Source of the DNA: CAYLJJ01 sp964384025
GTDB taxonomy: Bacteria > Myxococcota_A > Bradymonadia > UBA7976 > UBA1532
DNA length: 64,000 nucleotides
NCBI GenBank assembly: GCA_964384025.1
Contig: CAYLJJ010000003.1
Coordinates: forward strand, 62,001 to 126,000
Reading direction: 5' to 3'
Position numbers and translations under genes: made by a program. The notes below the pieces were generated by a model that saw only the letters and a list, made by a program, of their open reading frames with translations, was not told the DNA's origin and did no database searches. Below, in pieces: positions 51,815 through 60,446 of this stretch (position 1 is the stretch's first letter; every line of letters starts with the position of its first letter).

Positions 51815-53152
51815 TCAGATCGCTCCTCTCAAAGTGAGGCCATTGTGTTGGGCCCATCGCTTGAGACAATCACGCTCGATAGAGGTTGGCATACGGTTAT
51901 AAGCTCCTCGGGCCTGAACAATCTCTCTTGTAAGGAGGCGCAACTCTACGGTAAGTCGTCGAGCTTGATTACAGCGCAAAGACCAGATGCTGCACTGCCT
52001 CATATGTACATTATTGAGATAGCTGGCGACACAGTGATGCATCGCTCGACCCTCCTCTACTAGGGCGATCTCTTCCCGGATAGGGCTCATCTCCCAAACC
52101 GTTTTTGGCGTATTTTCAGGATCCTCCTCATTTTGCTCACTGGGTGACCAGCGCATCATCTGAAAGCCATCTTCAGGTAGGGGGATTCCTCGAAAGCCTA
52201 AGCGGAATCGGCGAAGATTTTCATGCCAAAGCCACATCCCGCGCACAAGAGTCCCAAGACTGCGCCCTTTCATCTGAAACGTCACTCCCTTCTGCGTGCG
52301 TAGATGCTTTAGATAATCTAGGAGAGGAGCAACTTGATGCATCTCTCCCTTTAGCTCTTGTCGACTCATCCAACTCAGAACCTCATCATAGAAAGGCTCA
52401 TCATCTTTAAAGCCTCTCTCTAAGAAGCTGTTACAGACCGCCTCTCCTAAGGCTGGGCTCCCTCCATGGTTTAAGACCTGTGCGCTGCGATACGCCTGCA
52501 TTATCCCCATGTTCTCTTCCATCTGCATGAAGTGATGTGCGCCGCGGCGATTGATCGGTAACCCCAGATCATCTCGGAGCAGCTTAAAGAGCGAGGCTCC
52601 CTGAGCCAGACGAAGGAAGACCCAGAGCCAGGGAGGCATCAAGCTTCCCTCACACTTCTTCTGTCGCCAGCCCACCATCCACGCAGGATCACAGGAGTGT
52701 TCAATACTACGCTGGAAGGCCTGATAGAGAAAGAGAGGCACTGGATAGCGCAAAAGCAGATGATCGATGAGGGATCTCAACAGCCGCTCTTGGGAGCGGC
52801 GAGGAGCCCCTCGAGGATTCCAATGCTCCAGGGGGCGAGTCCAGAACCGGTATGTTCGCGCAAGCTTGAGCAGCTCGGGCGGCTCCGCCGGATCTTTAAC
52901 TCGAAGCATAAAGCGAAAGCGCTTCTGTAGCGCCTCATAACTTTGGAGGAGTGATGGATCTCGGCGAGCCAGCTTGGGGAGGCTCCCAGGAGAGGGCTGC
53001 GTCGCCCAGATCGGGGGTTTTGTCGCCTCGCGTCTCTGCTGCTCTCTGCGCTCAGCGCGTCGCCTGAGGAGATCCTGTTTGCGTTCGATCTCTTGCTTGT
53101 TCTTCTTCTTAACTCGTCGTTGTTTGCGACGACAGCTCGTGATGCTTTGCAT
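51815..53152 (-). CDS. PcfJ-like domain protein
   Basis: Protein of 445 aa. The first 45 residues are extremely Arg/Lys/Gln-rich (RRKQRRVKKKNKQ, RRRAERREQQRRE). The middle is helical, and the C-terminal part (about 340-430) has the PcfJ family core EEGRAMHHCVASYLNNV followed by SIWSLR and a LTVELRL strand. PcfJ-like proteins occur on conjugative elements and in many chromosomes; their molecular role is unknown. ATG 53152 has AGGAGG 4 nt upstream. It is convergent with the peptidase gene and divergent from the heat-shock genes; no transposase or conjugation gene is nearby. Confidence 0.82.
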   Translation of the reverse strand: MQSITSCRRKQRRVKKKNKQEIERKQDLLRRRAERREQQRREATKPPIWATQPSPGSLPKLARRDPSLLQSYEALQKRFRFMLRVKDPAEPPELLKLARTYRFWTRPLEHWNPRGAPRRSQERLLRSLIDHLLLRYPVPLFLYQAFQRSIEHSCDPAWMVGWRQKKCEGSLMPPWLWVFLRLAQGASLFKLLRDDLGLPINRRGAHHFMQMEENMGIMQAYRSAQVLNHGGSPALGEAVCNSFLERGFKDDEPFYDEVLSWMSRQELKGEMHQVAPLLDYLKHLRTQKGVTFQMKGRSLGTLVRGMWLWHENLRRFRLGFRGIPLPEDGFQMMRWSPSEQNEEDPENTPKTVWEMSPIREEIALVEEGRAMHHCVASYLNNVHMRQCSIWSLRCNQARRLTVELRLLTREIVQARGAYNRMPTSIERDCLKRWAQHNGLTLRGAI

Positions 53153-53628
53153 CTGTCCTCCTGAACTTTGATGGGATAACCAAACCGAGGCGAGGCCGTT
53201 TGAGGCGGCGCCAGTTCAATCCAGCCCTAAGCAGACAGAGGAGGAACCCACAGATCAGTGTTGGCAGGTCCGATCACTTAAGTCGCTGAGGATGATTGAG
53301 TGGATTTGGGTCGCTTAATCCGCTCAGTGATGATGGAGGACAATCATCTTGAGGCTCCTGAAAGGGCAGCTCTAGGTGCTCGTTACACCATATGAAATAT
53401 GAGATGAGCAGAGAGGAGTCAAGGGAGATTTGGAGCATCTGAGGTCAAGTGCTGCTCCCGATGCTGTTCATATGAGGAGAAGCACATTTTTTGGGATCTG
53501 CTCAGAAAAAAAATTGGACTCCGAGTTGACAATCTTGAAAGGGGCCTTATCCATATATTCACCAAGGGAAAACACCCAGTTTAGAAAACCAACAGACACC
53601 CATTACCCACCATCAAAGAGGAGAAGTC
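53153..53628. other. 476-bp divergent intergenic region
   Basis: Spacer between the PcfJ-like gene and the first hsp20 gene, AT-richer near hsp20. It holds TTGACA (53526-53531) about 100 bp before the hsp20 start, overlapping CTTGAAA (53534-53540), with TATATT near 53555; none of the spacings fits a textbook sigma70 or sigma32 promoter well. GATGATT and AATCATC, about 50 bp apart around 53290-53350, could pair. An ORF at 53430-53645 is not credible. No RNA gene recognised. Confidence 0.4.
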
Positions 53629-54051
53629 ATGTTGTTTCGTTTTGACGCATTAGAGGACACTTTTACTCTGATGGATCGGATTCAACATCAGGTTCAACAC
53701 AGTATAGAGGAGAATGCAGCGGTCCTGAGACGGGACCGCTGCTGGGCCGACCTCCAGGAGGATGATGAGCAGCTCTCTCTACGAGCCGATCTGCCCGGTA
53801 TCCGAGATGAGGATCTGGAGATCAGCCTCCTGGGTGAGGTCCTGAGCATCTCCGCTTCAAGGAAACTGGAGCACCCAAAGGGACGTCTGCACCTCCAGGA
53901 GCGGCGAGCCTTCAAATTCACCCGCAGCTTCTCCCTCCCCAGTCGAATTGATCCTGAAGGAGTCAAGGCTGAGCTGCGCGATGGAGTACTCAACGTCACC
54001 TTAAAGAAAGCCCCTGAGCTTCAGCCTCGACAGATCCAAGTCAACGTTTAA
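53629..54051 (+). CDS. Small heat-shock protein (Hsp20)
   Basis: ATP-independent holdase chaperone of 140 aa. The alpha-crystallin domain (about 38-135) begins at DLQEDDEQLSLRADLPG and carries the family's LRADLPGIRDEDLEISL, RAFKFTRSFSLP and the A-x-L-x-x-G-V-L motif (AELRDGVLNVTLKK). The C-terminal tail is short and ends QIQVNV, supplying an I-x-V motif for oligomer contacts. ATG has GAGGAG 5 nt upstream. It is the first of two adjacent hsp20 genes 14 bp apart, expected to respond to heat or envelope stress. Confidence 0.95.
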   Translation: MLFRFDALEDTFTLMDRIQHQVQHSIEENAAVLRRDRCWADLQEDDEQLSLRADLPGIRDEDLEISLLGEVLSISASRKLEHPKGRLHLQERRAFKFTRSFSLPSRIDPEGVKAELRDGVLNVTLKKAPELQPRQIQVNV

Positions 54052-54065
54052 GGAGAGGAGAGAAG

Positions 54066-54404
54066 ATGAAAAAGCAAGAGATAAGCAAAGGGCCCCCCCT
54101 TCTCAAGGTTCTTCGGCCTGTCGTAGACATCTGTGAAGATGAAGAGGGTTTCCTCCTCCGCGCTGATCTCCCTGGAGTCTCTCAAGAGAGCCTAGATCTT
54201 CAAGTGAAGCGGGGCCTCTTGCGGCTCTCGGGGCAGCGCCTCTACCATGAGGGCTTGCTGGAGTATCGCCGCAGCTTTCAAGTACCTCGAGAGATCGACA
54301 GCGAGAAGATCAGCGCCACCCTGGAGCGCGGAGTTTTGGAGCTGCGCCTCCCCCTCGACGAGAGCTATAAGCCCCATCGCATCCCCGTTCAGATCAGAAC
54401 CTAG
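54066..54404 (+). CDS. Second small heat-shock protein (Hsp20)
   Basis: Hsp20 of 112 aa with a minimal N-terminal arm (about 17 residues) and an alpha-crystallin domain: VVDICEDEEGFLLRADLPGVSQESL, EYRRSFQVP and ATLERGVLELRLPL (the GVL motif). The tail ends HRIPVQIRT with an I-P-V motif. The short arm suggests it may pair with the 140-aa protein in mixed oligomers, as tandem Hsp20 pairs elsewhere do. ATG with GGAG upstream; it ends 10 bp before the convergent hemY stop. Confidence 0.93.
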   Translation: MKKQEISKGPPLLKVLRPVVDICEDEEGFLLRADLPGVSQESLDLQVKRGLLRLSGQRLYHEGLLEYRRSFQVPREIDSEKISATLERGVLELRLPLDESYKPHRIPVQIRT

Positions 54405-54414
54405 ACTCTATTGT

Positions 54415-55740
54415 TTAATCCACCCTGAGCAGCAGCTCCGGGAGAGCTTCAGCCCTCTGTGCTGAAGCTTCTAGGCCCATCCCCAAGAGCCCCGCTGTCG
54501 CCAGATAGATCCCAGGTAAGCCCTCTAAGCTGCCCCCAAGCTGAGACCAGCGCTCCCGCTGTCCAAGAGAGAGCTGAGGCATCCCCTCTGAGAAGGAGCA
54601 TAGGTGGCTCAAGCAGGGCTCAGACTTCTCCTCTATCATCTGACCAAGCGTGGAGAGGGTTTGAACGATCAGCGCCTCTCTATCCAAAGAGAGGGCCTCC
54701 TGGCTGAGCCTCAGTTGAATCAAGCTCTGGCCCTGAGGGGCTCGACCCTTAAAGAGACTGCTGCTCCACTGAGCCCCTGAGATCCAACCCTCCCTCCAGG
54801 GGAGTAAGCAGCCCGGAGAGTTCAAAGCCTGGGGCAGTTGAGCAGCCTTAAAGCCGAGACTGAGCACAGCGGTAGGGGGAGGCATAAGCTGCGCTAGGGT
54901 GTCGCTGAGCTGAGGGCGTAGAGGGGCAAGGAGCTGGGCGCTGACTGAAGCGGGGGTCGCTAAGAGGAGCAGATCAGCCTCTAAGCTATCCCCCTCAAGA
55001 GAGAGCCTCCAGCCTCTCCCAGAGGGGCTGAGTGCCTGAACGGGGGTATTTAGCTCCAGATGAATTGAAGGCTCCAGCGCCTCACGAAGAGCATGGATCA
55101 ACTCCTCCATCCCTCTACGGAGGCTCATCCAGCGCCCCCCCAAGGGGCTCCCACGCTCTTTCTTCAGCTTGAGGAGGCCTCTGAGGAGCCTGGGAGGCTC
55201 CATCTCCAAGGCTTTGAGCCAGGGGAAAGCCTCCAGGCTGATCTCGCGAGCATCTCCTCCATAGAGCCCCGCCATCAAAGGATCCAACAGGCGCTCTGCA
55301 ACCTCCAAGCCCAAACGCCGACTGATAAAGTTGTAGATCGACTCCTCTCCCAAAGAACGTGGTGGATAGAGAGGCTCCATCAGAGCACGTAGGCGAGCCT
55401 TGAGGCTGAGGGGGCTCCCTCTAGATAGGGCGGAGAGCCCCTTAGGAAAGGGTCGCAGCCGCTCCCCCATCAGGAGCTGAGGCTCTCCCAATGTCGGAGA
55501 AGAGCTGATCAGCTCTCCTCCCAAGCCCACATCTCTCAACAACTCCAATAGAGCTGTATCTCGATCAAGGAGGCGGCTGACGCTGTGTTCGATCAGATAG
55601 CCTCCCTGAGCTTCGCTGCGGATCTTGCCTCCCAGGCGAGGGCCAGCTTCTAGAAGGCAGAGCTCACAGCCCTCGACCTTTTTCAAGCGGAGGGCTGCTG
55701 CCAGACCACCAAAACCCCCTCCAATGATCGCAATCTTCAT
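54415..55740 (-). CDS. hemY: Protoporphyrinogen / coproporphyrinogen oxidase (HemY-type)
   Basis: FAD enzyme of 441 aa that oxidises (copro)porphyrinogen in haem synthesis. The N-terminus has the dinucleotide motif IIGGGFGGLAAAL and the conserved LEAGPRLGGKIRSE; further family marks are YPPRSLGEESIYNFISRRLG, LLDPLMAGLYGGDAREIS and the C-terminal LATAGLLGMGL segment, close to the usual GxxYxGVGVxD. The last motif is somewhat divergent. A HemY-type enzyme is oxygen-dependent or uses other acceptors. ATG 55740 (TTG 55743 adds one residue). Last gene of the minus-strand run from map. Confidence 0.9.
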   Translation of the reverse strand: MKIAIIGGGFGGLAAALRLKKVEGCELCLLEAGPRLGGKIRSEAQGGYLIEHSVSRLLDRDTALLELLRDVGLGGELISSSPTLGEPQLLMGERLRPFPKGLSALSRGSPLSLKARLRALMEPLYPPRSLGEESIYNFISRRLGLEVAERLLDPLMAGLYGGDAREISLEAFPWLKALEMEPPRLLRGLLKLKKERGSPLGGRWMSLRRGMEELIHALREALEPSIHLELNTPVQALSPSGRGWRLSLEGDSLEADLLLLATPASVSAQLLAPLRPQLSDTLAQLMPPPTAVLSLGFKAAQLPQALNSPGCLLPWREGWISGAQWSSSLFKGRAPQGQSLIQLRLSQEALSLDREALIVQTLSTLGQMIEEKSEPCLSHLCSFSEGMPQLSLGQRERWSQLGGSLEGLPGIYLATAGLLGMGLEASAQRAEALPELLLRVD

Positions 55741-55771
55741 CAAATCTCAGGTCGCAGAGTGCGAGGCTGGT

Positions 55772-56134
55772 TTAAGCAAACCACCCCAGAATAGCAGTGC
55801 TCAGGCTGACCGCTAGGGAGAGCTTGAAGAGGGCCACTGGTCCCTCGATCTCCAGATCATCCTCCACGATCTCATCGGTGAGCTTGAGGAGGGACATATT
55901 GACCAAGAGGGGCACAAGCAGATAGGCGAGGCCAAAGCTCAATATTGCAGGCAAAAAGAAGAGGAGCTTGAAGCCAAAGCTCAAAAGCCAGCCCAAGAGG
56001 AGGTTAGCTAGGCCTAAGACCGCCGCAGCGGTCAGAGCGCCTTGTAGAGACTTCAGCTTGACCTCAGGCAGCAGCTTGGCGGCTCCCATAAAGACTCCCG
56101 CGATGACAAACCATTTGATCAACAGAGCGATCAT
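55772..56134 (-). CDS. Four-helix membrane protein (phage-holin-family-IV-like)
   Basis: Inner-membrane protein of 120 aa with four hydrophobic helices (IALLIKWFVIAGVFMGAAKLLP, LTAAAVLGLANLLLGWLL, LLFFLPAILSFGLAYLLVPLLV, LFKLSLAVSLSTAILGWF) and a short acidic loop. Size and layout match the PF04020-type 'phage holin family' proteins that are common in bacterial chromosomes and usually not phage-linked. Role unknown. Its ATG overlaps the stop of the upstream methyltransferase gene (ATGA), so they are coupled. Confidence 0.75.
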   Translation of the reverse strand: MIALLIKWFVIAGVFMGAAKLLPEVKLKSLQGALTAAAVLGLANLLLGWLLSFGFKLLFFLPAILSFGLAYLLVPLLVNMSLLKLTDEIVEDDLEIEGPVALFKLSLAVSLSTAILGWFA

Positions 56135-56841
56135 CTCACTCCTCCTTTCACCATAAAGGGCTCCTCTTCAACGATCAGCCCCGCTCCCTCTTTTCCGCTC
56201 AGGGCCAAGAGGCGCGCAGGCTTCCCGCGATCATCCCTTAAAAAGCGCAGCTTTCGACAACACAGCCCCGCTCTCTTTAGGGCCAAGAGCAGCTCAGCCA
56301 ATCGCCCCGTATCATAGAGGAAGAGGGCCTGACCATGGGCTCGGAGAGCCTGAGCAGCGGCGCGGCAGAAGTCGTCTATCTCTCCCTGCAGCGCGTGGGT
56401 GGCCTTGGCGGTTTGAAGATCTGCGCTCTGGCGTCCCCAACCCTTTGGGAAGAAAGGGGGGTTGCTGATCACCAAGTCAAAAGCTCCCGGCAGAGGCAGG
56501 CTGCGCACATCTCCTTTGATGATCAGGGCTCGGCAGCCCGCAAGACAGGCATTACGCTGTGCACGTGAGGTTCGCTCCTCATCCAACTCTAAGCCAACCA
56601 GGGCCTTAAGTTCTCCCTCAAGCTGGTGTAGAGCCCAGAGGAGCACACCCCCTCCACAGCCCAGATCCAGGACTCGGTCCCCTCTACGCAGAGGGAGAAA
56701 ACGGGCGAGCTGAAAGGCCCAGGGGCAAGGTCTAAAGCCCCTGCGTTGGCGGATCAACCAGCTTTGACCCAGCGGGACGATCTGTTCTCCAGGATAGATG
56801 GGGACCCCTCGCTCTTCAGCAAAGAGACGACCGGCCCGCAC
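56131..56841 (-). CDS. SAM-dependent N6-adenine methyltransferase (TrmN6-like)
   Basis: Rossmann-fold methyltransferase of 236 aa. Motif I is VLDLGCGGGVLLWAL, the acidic adenosine contact is in GLELDEE, and the catalytic motif IV is ISNPPFFP, the NPPF/Y signature of N6-adenine methyltransferases such as TrmN6, which modifies A37 of tRNA-Val. The substrate is inferred, not proven; related enzymes act on rRNA or proteins. GTG start immediately after the TGA of the TerB-like gene. Confidence 0.85.
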   Translation of the reverse strand: MRAGRLFAEERGVPIYPGEQIVPLGQSWLIRQRRGFRPCPWAFQLARFLPLRRGDRVLDLGCGGGVLLWALHQLEGELKALVGLELDEERTSRAQRNACLAGCRALIIKGDVRSLPLPGAFDLVISNPPFFPKGWGRQSADLQTAKATHALQGEIDDFCRAAAQALRAHGQALFLYDTGRLAELLLALKRAGLCCRKLRFLRDDRGKPARLLALSGKEGAGLIVEEEPFMVKGGVR

Positions 56842-57426
56842 TCAGAGGCTCTTGAGGAGCTGCTCAGCCGCAACCCCTCCCACCCCACTGATCTCCTCAA
56901 TGATCTCCTTAAGCGCTGCTCTCTCCTGCTCATCCACGCTGAAGAAGCCAAAGATCCCTCCGCTGGCCTTAGCGACCTGCATCGCTAGGCTGTAAAGATC
57001 TTGGGTGGCGATCTGAGCTTCCTCTTCAGGTAGAGCCATAAAGAGGTGGCGAATAAAGGCTTGAGCGGTCTTAAAATAAAGTTCACTGGGGCGCTCTTTG
57101 AGAAGCGCTTCAAAGGCGAGCAAGGCGCTCTCGCTCTTGACTCCACATTGAGGTGCAGCTTTGTGGAGCAGCTCCGCCTCCTCTTTCTGGATCTCCCCAT
57201 CAGCCCAGGCTACTTGAACAAGGGGGACCATATGAATCACCTCGATGGTCTCTCGGGTGACGCCCAGCTCCGCCAGTTGGCTGAGGAGCAGCTGCTCTTC
57301 AACTCCCGTGGCCTCCTTTATGCCATCTGCGTTGGCCTCGCGTTGTAGCTTCTCACGAAACTGCGAGAGCAGCTTCTGGTTATGGCGGTGGAAAAAGCTT
57401 TCGGTAGGTTCAGGCTCGTACTTCAT
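56842..57426 (-). CDS. TerB-like domain protein
   Basis: Helical protein of 194 aa. The first 60 residues are charged and helical; residues 65-190 resemble the TerB (tellurite-resistance/co-chaperone-like) bundle with the diagnostic VAWADGEIQKEEAELL. TerB-family proteins are associated with membranes and stress responses; no tellurite gene is nearby, so the name should not be read as function. ATG 57426 has GAGG 5-6 nt upstream; an in-frame extension to 57453 is less likely. It overlaps none of its neighbours but abuts the methyltransferase start. Confidence 0.75.
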   Translation of the reverse strand: MKYEPEPTESFFHRHNQKLLSQFREKLQREANADGIKEATGVEEQLLLSQLAELGVTRETIEVIHMVPLVQVAWADGEIQKEEAELLHKAAPQCGVKSESALLAFEALLKERPSELYFKTAQAFIRHLFMALPEEEAQIATQDLYSLAMQVAKASGGIFGFFSVDEQERAALKEIIEEISGVGGVAAEQLLKSL

Positions 57427-57486
57427 ACTTTCCTCGTCTGGAATAATCCTCAATAGGACCTGATTTTAGGGCTCGTCAAGCGCTTC

Positions 57487-58653
57487 TCACTTCAAAGCTG
57501 CTGCGATGGCGTGTTGATAGATCAGTTTAAGGGGGATGTTCGCCTTACGAGCCAGGGCGCGACACTCCTCAAACTCTGGTGCTAAGTTTAGCAGCCGCCC
57601 CTCCTGCTCTCCCAGCTTGACCCGCAGAGGCCCCCAGGGGGTCTCTACCGAGATCCAGCGCCGAGCCAGACATTGGCGGCTCACCGGATAGCTGCGTAGG
57701 CCCAAGCTGCTGGACTCTCTGAGGAGCGTCTCCTCCACCTGCCTCCGTTTCTCCTCCTTAACCAGAGCACCCAGGAGCAGACCGGGGCGGCCCTTTTTCA
57801 TCTGGAGGGGGAGGAACCAAGCATCGAGAGCGCCCCGCTCCATCAGACGCTCCAGGAGATGAGCAGCGATCTCTGGCTGCATATCGTCCAGGTTGGCCTC
57901 GACGATATAAGCGTCACTGGGCTCATCTTGACGACAGCCCAAGAGCAGTCTGAGCAGGTTGGGACGATCAGGCAGCTCTATCTGCCCAAGGCCATGGCCC
58001 ACCCGCTCTAGCTGCATCTCTGGAATGGGACCAAAGCGCTTCACCAAGACCCGCAGGAGCGCCGCTCCGGTAGGCGTCAGCAGCTCTCGCCGCAGAGCAC
58101 AGCCTTGGACCGGCAAGCCCTCTAAAAGAAAAGCGGTCGCTGGAGCAGGCAGAGGGATGCGTCCGTGAGCGCTGCGAACAAAGCCCCGCGTGAGAGGAGG
58201 TGGGGCGGCCTCAATCCGCTCAACCCCCAGGCTCCAGAGACCATAGCAGCTCCCCACGATATCCAAGACGCTGTCCACCATCCCCAGCTCATGAAAGTGG
58301 ACTTTGGCCAAAGGGATCCCATGCGCCCGCGCCTCAGCCTCTGCGACCGTCTTAAAGATCTCCAGCGCCTGAGCTTCAACCGGAGGAGGCAGGCGCCCCG
58401 CTTGGATGATCTCGCGGATCTCCTCTGCGCTTCGATGAGCTTGAACCTGCTGCTCCTCCTGAAGCTTGATCTTAAGCCCCAGACCACCCATCCCTTGGCG
58501 GCGACCCCGCTCGATTTCAAGCCTCCAAGGGGGCAACGGCAGGCGCTCTAGGGCGACGCTCAACCTCCCTGGATCTAAGCCCAGATCGATCAGAGCTGCG
58601 AGGGTCATATCTCCAGCCAGACCGCTAAAGCAGTCAAAATAGAGCAGCCTCAT
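57487..58653 (-). CDS. larC: Nickel-pincer cofactor biosynthesis protein LarC
   Basis: LarC inserts nickel into the pyridinium-bisthiocarboxylate mononucleotide to complete the Ni-pincer (NPN) cofactor. It is a full-length 388-aa protein with the family start YFDCFSGLAGDMTLAALIDLG, the FHELGMVDSVLDIVG segment, the His-rich nickel-binding region around HFHELG and HGRIPLPAPAT, and the C-terminal EANLDDMQPEIAAHL. No ribosomal frameshift is needed, unlike in Lactobacillus where larC is split. ATG overlaps the larB stop (ATGA). Confidence 0.93.
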   Translation of the reverse strand: MRLLYFDCFSGLAGDMTLAALIDLGLDPGRLSVALERLPLPPWRLEIERGRRQGMGGLGLKIKLQEEQQVQAHRSAEEIREIIQAGRLPPPVEAQALEIFKTVAEAEARAHGIPLAKVHFHELGMVDSVLDIVGSCYGLWSLGVERIEAAPPPLTRGFVRSAHGRIPLPAPATAFLLEGLPVQGCALRRELLTPTGAALLRVLVKRFGPIPEMQLERVGHGLGQIELPDRPNLLRLLLGCRQDEPSDAYIVEANLDDMQPEIAAHLLERLMERGALDAWFLPLQMKKGRPGLLLGALVKEEKRRQVEETLLRESSSLGLRSYPVSRQCLARRWISVETPWGPLRVKLGEQEGRLLNLAPEFEECRALARKANIPLKLIYQHAIAAALK

Positions 58654-59387
58654 TCCCGCGCTCCACCCAGGATCAGGGCGGCGGCGCAGGCCGCCCCAAA
58701 GCCATTGTCGATGTTGACCACCGTGACCCCCGCTGCGCAGGCGTTAAGCATCGCCAAGAGCGCAGCGAGACCCCCAAAGTTGGCACCATAACCCACGCTG
58801 CTCGGTACTGCGATGATGGGGCAGGCCAGCAAGCCAGCGGTCACGCTGGGCAGAGCGCCATCCATCCCCGCCACCACGATGATCACCCGCGCTCTACGCA
58901 GGCGAGGTAGACGGGAGATCAGGCGGTGTAGACCCGCGACCCCCACATCCTGAATCAGAGCAACTCCCAGACCACAGAGGCGGGCGGTCAGCAGCGCCTC
59001 CTCAGCGACAGGAGCGTCACTGCTGCCCGCAGAGAGGATCAGCAAATCCTCTCCCTCAGACCAGGGTGCTGAGGAGCGGTAGAGGGCGCGAGCTGAAGGA
59101 GCATAGCGCAGCTCAGGCAGGGCTTCTTGAACCTCCTCAGCCTTCTCTGGGTTTACTCGAGTCGCCAGGAGAGGGCCGGGCTCGTTTAGGAGACGCTGGA
59201 TAATCTGGATCAACTGTCCTGCGCTCTTGCCCTCGCCAAAGATAAACTCAGGGAAGCCCCGACGAGCGCGTCGCTCCAGATCAAGGTGAGCGAAGCCCAA
59301 AGGAGCCTCTCCCCGAAGGCGCTCCAAAGCTTGAGGTGCGGTACAGAGGCCCCGCTCCAGCGCCTCCAAGATCTTCAACGGCTCCAT
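58650..59387 (-). CDS. larB: Nickel-pincer cofactor biosynthesis protein LarB
   Basis: LarB carboxylates nicotinic acid adenine dinucleotide and hydrolyses the phosphoanhydride, the first step of NPN cofactor synthesis. It is a 245-aa protein with a C-terminal AIR-carboxylase-like core (about 105-235): SAGSSDAPVAEEAL, GVAGLHRL, VAGMDGALPSVTAGL, PSSVGYGANFGGLAALLAMLN, and ends VNIDNGFGAACAAAL. The ATG overlaps the map stop (TGATG), and larC follows with a 4-bp overlap. The third enzyme, LarE, is not in this window, nor is a LarA racemase. Confidence 0.94.
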   Translation of the reverse strand: MEPLKILEALERGLCTAPQALERLRGEAPLGFAHLDLERRARRGFPEFIFGEGKSAGQLIQIIQRLLNEPGPLLATRVNPEKAEEVQEALPELRYAPSARALYRSSAPWSEGEDLLILSAGSSDAPVAEEALLTARLCGLGVALIQDVGVAGLHRLISRLPRLRRARVIIVVAGMDGALPSVTAGLLACPIIAVPSSVGYGANFGGLAALLAMLNACAAGVTVVNIDNGFGAACAAALILGGARE

Positions 59388-60382
59388 CAGCGGTTCTTAA
59401 AGTGAGGCGCCTTGGAGCTGTCAGTGAGCAGCTCAACCCCGTCGGAGGTCACTAAGATCGTATGTTCAAACTGAGCGCTGCGCTTGAGATCGACAGTCAC
59501 AGCGGTCCAATCATCATCCCAAACTCGACAGCGGTGGCTGCCCATGTTGATCATCGGCTCTACGGTGAAGGTCATCCCCTCTTGCAGGATCCTGGGGTTG
59601 CGCCTCTCAAAATAGTGGGCCACATAGGGATCCATATGGAAAGCCTCACCGATCCCATGGCCGCTGAAGTCACGTACAACCCCATAACCATATTTGCGAG
59701 CATGAGCTTCGATGGCTTGGCCGATCTTATTGAGCTTTAACCCAGGACGGATCAGCTCAATGCCGCGCATCATACACTCCCAAGTAACCCGCACCAATCG
59801 CCGAGAGTCCTGATCCACGCTGCCCACGAAGATCGTCTCTGAACAGTCTCCATGCATGCCATCCAGATAGACAGTGACATCGCAGTTGATGATCTCCCCC
59901 TCCTTAAGAGGACGGCTGTCGGGGATACCGTGGACGACCACCTCATTGATCGAAGTACAGAGAGACTTAGGGAAGCCCTGATATTCCAGGGGGCTGGGGT
60001 AGGCGCCCAGTTGAATGCAGCGCTCGTGGGCGATGCGATCCAACTCATCCGTAGAGCGCCCAGGACGCACCGCCTCTAAGACCCTGTCCAAGACATCCCG
60101 CGCCGCCGCTCCCGCGCGACGCATACGAGCGATCTCATCGGGACTCTCCTTGAGGCAGGAGCGCCTCCGAGGAGTCGAGAGCCCCTTCTGGGCATAAGGA
60201 GGTCGTGGAATGTGAGGAGGGACTGTTCGAGGGGGGCTTAAGATCCCTGGAAACACCGTAGCCTGGGGGGCTGTGTTGGGGGCTTGAGTCTCCCCTCGCG
60301 AATCTGAAGCGAGGTGACATTTCTTATACTTTGTCCCGCTGCCACACCAACAGGGCTCATTGCGTCCAATCCGGCCCATCAT
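59387..60382 (-). CDS. map: Methionine aminopeptidase with N-terminal SEC-C zinc motif
   Basis: Removes N-terminal Met from nascent proteins. It is a 331-aa M24 peptidase with five metal ligands in place: Asp in YLDGMHGDCSET (two), His in GHGIGEAFHMDP, Glu in TVEPMIN and Glu in FEHTILV. It starts with a SEC-C zinc motif (NEPCWCGSGTKYKKC), an N-terminal extension found in a subset of bacterial Map proteins. ATG 60382 has AAGGAG 7 nt upstream; the ORF extends to 60400 but lacks a site. Its stop overlaps the larB start, making map the first gene of a long minus-strand run. Confidence 0.95.
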   Translation of the reverse strand: MMGRIGRNEPCWCGSGTKYKKCHLASDSRGETQAPNTAPQATVFPGILSPPRTVPPHIPRPPYAQKGLSTPRRRSCLKESPDEIARMRRAGAAARDVLDRVLEAVRPGRSTDELDRIAHERCIQLGAYPSPLEYQGFPKSLCTSINEVVVHGIPDSRPLKEGEIINCDVTVYLDGMHGDCSETIFVGSVDQDSRRLVRVTWECMMRGIELIRPGLKLNKIGQAIEAHARKYGYGVVRDFSGHGIGEAFHMDPYVAHYFERRNPRILQEGMTFTVEPMINMGSHRCRVWDDDWTAVTVDLKRSAQFEHTILVTSDGVELLTDSSKAPHFKNR

Positions 60383-60446
60383 CTCAGATCTCCTTTTCAA
60401 CGGTCTGGGCTCTGTTTACGACAGAGAGACTCGGGGAGCAAACAGC

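Noticed and set aside
51683..52063. 126-codon plus-strand frame after the peptidase gene
   Set aside because: Mostly antisense to the PcfJ-like core, which carries the conserved motif; no family signature.
53534..53558. Sigma32 heat-shock promoter before hsp20
   Set aside because: CTTGAAA is present but the following CCATAT is only about 10 nt away, shorter than the usual 13-17 nt spacer.
53430..53645. 71-codon frame upstream of hsp20
   Set aside because: No ribosome site, no recognisable sequence, and it runs into the hsp20 start in another frame.
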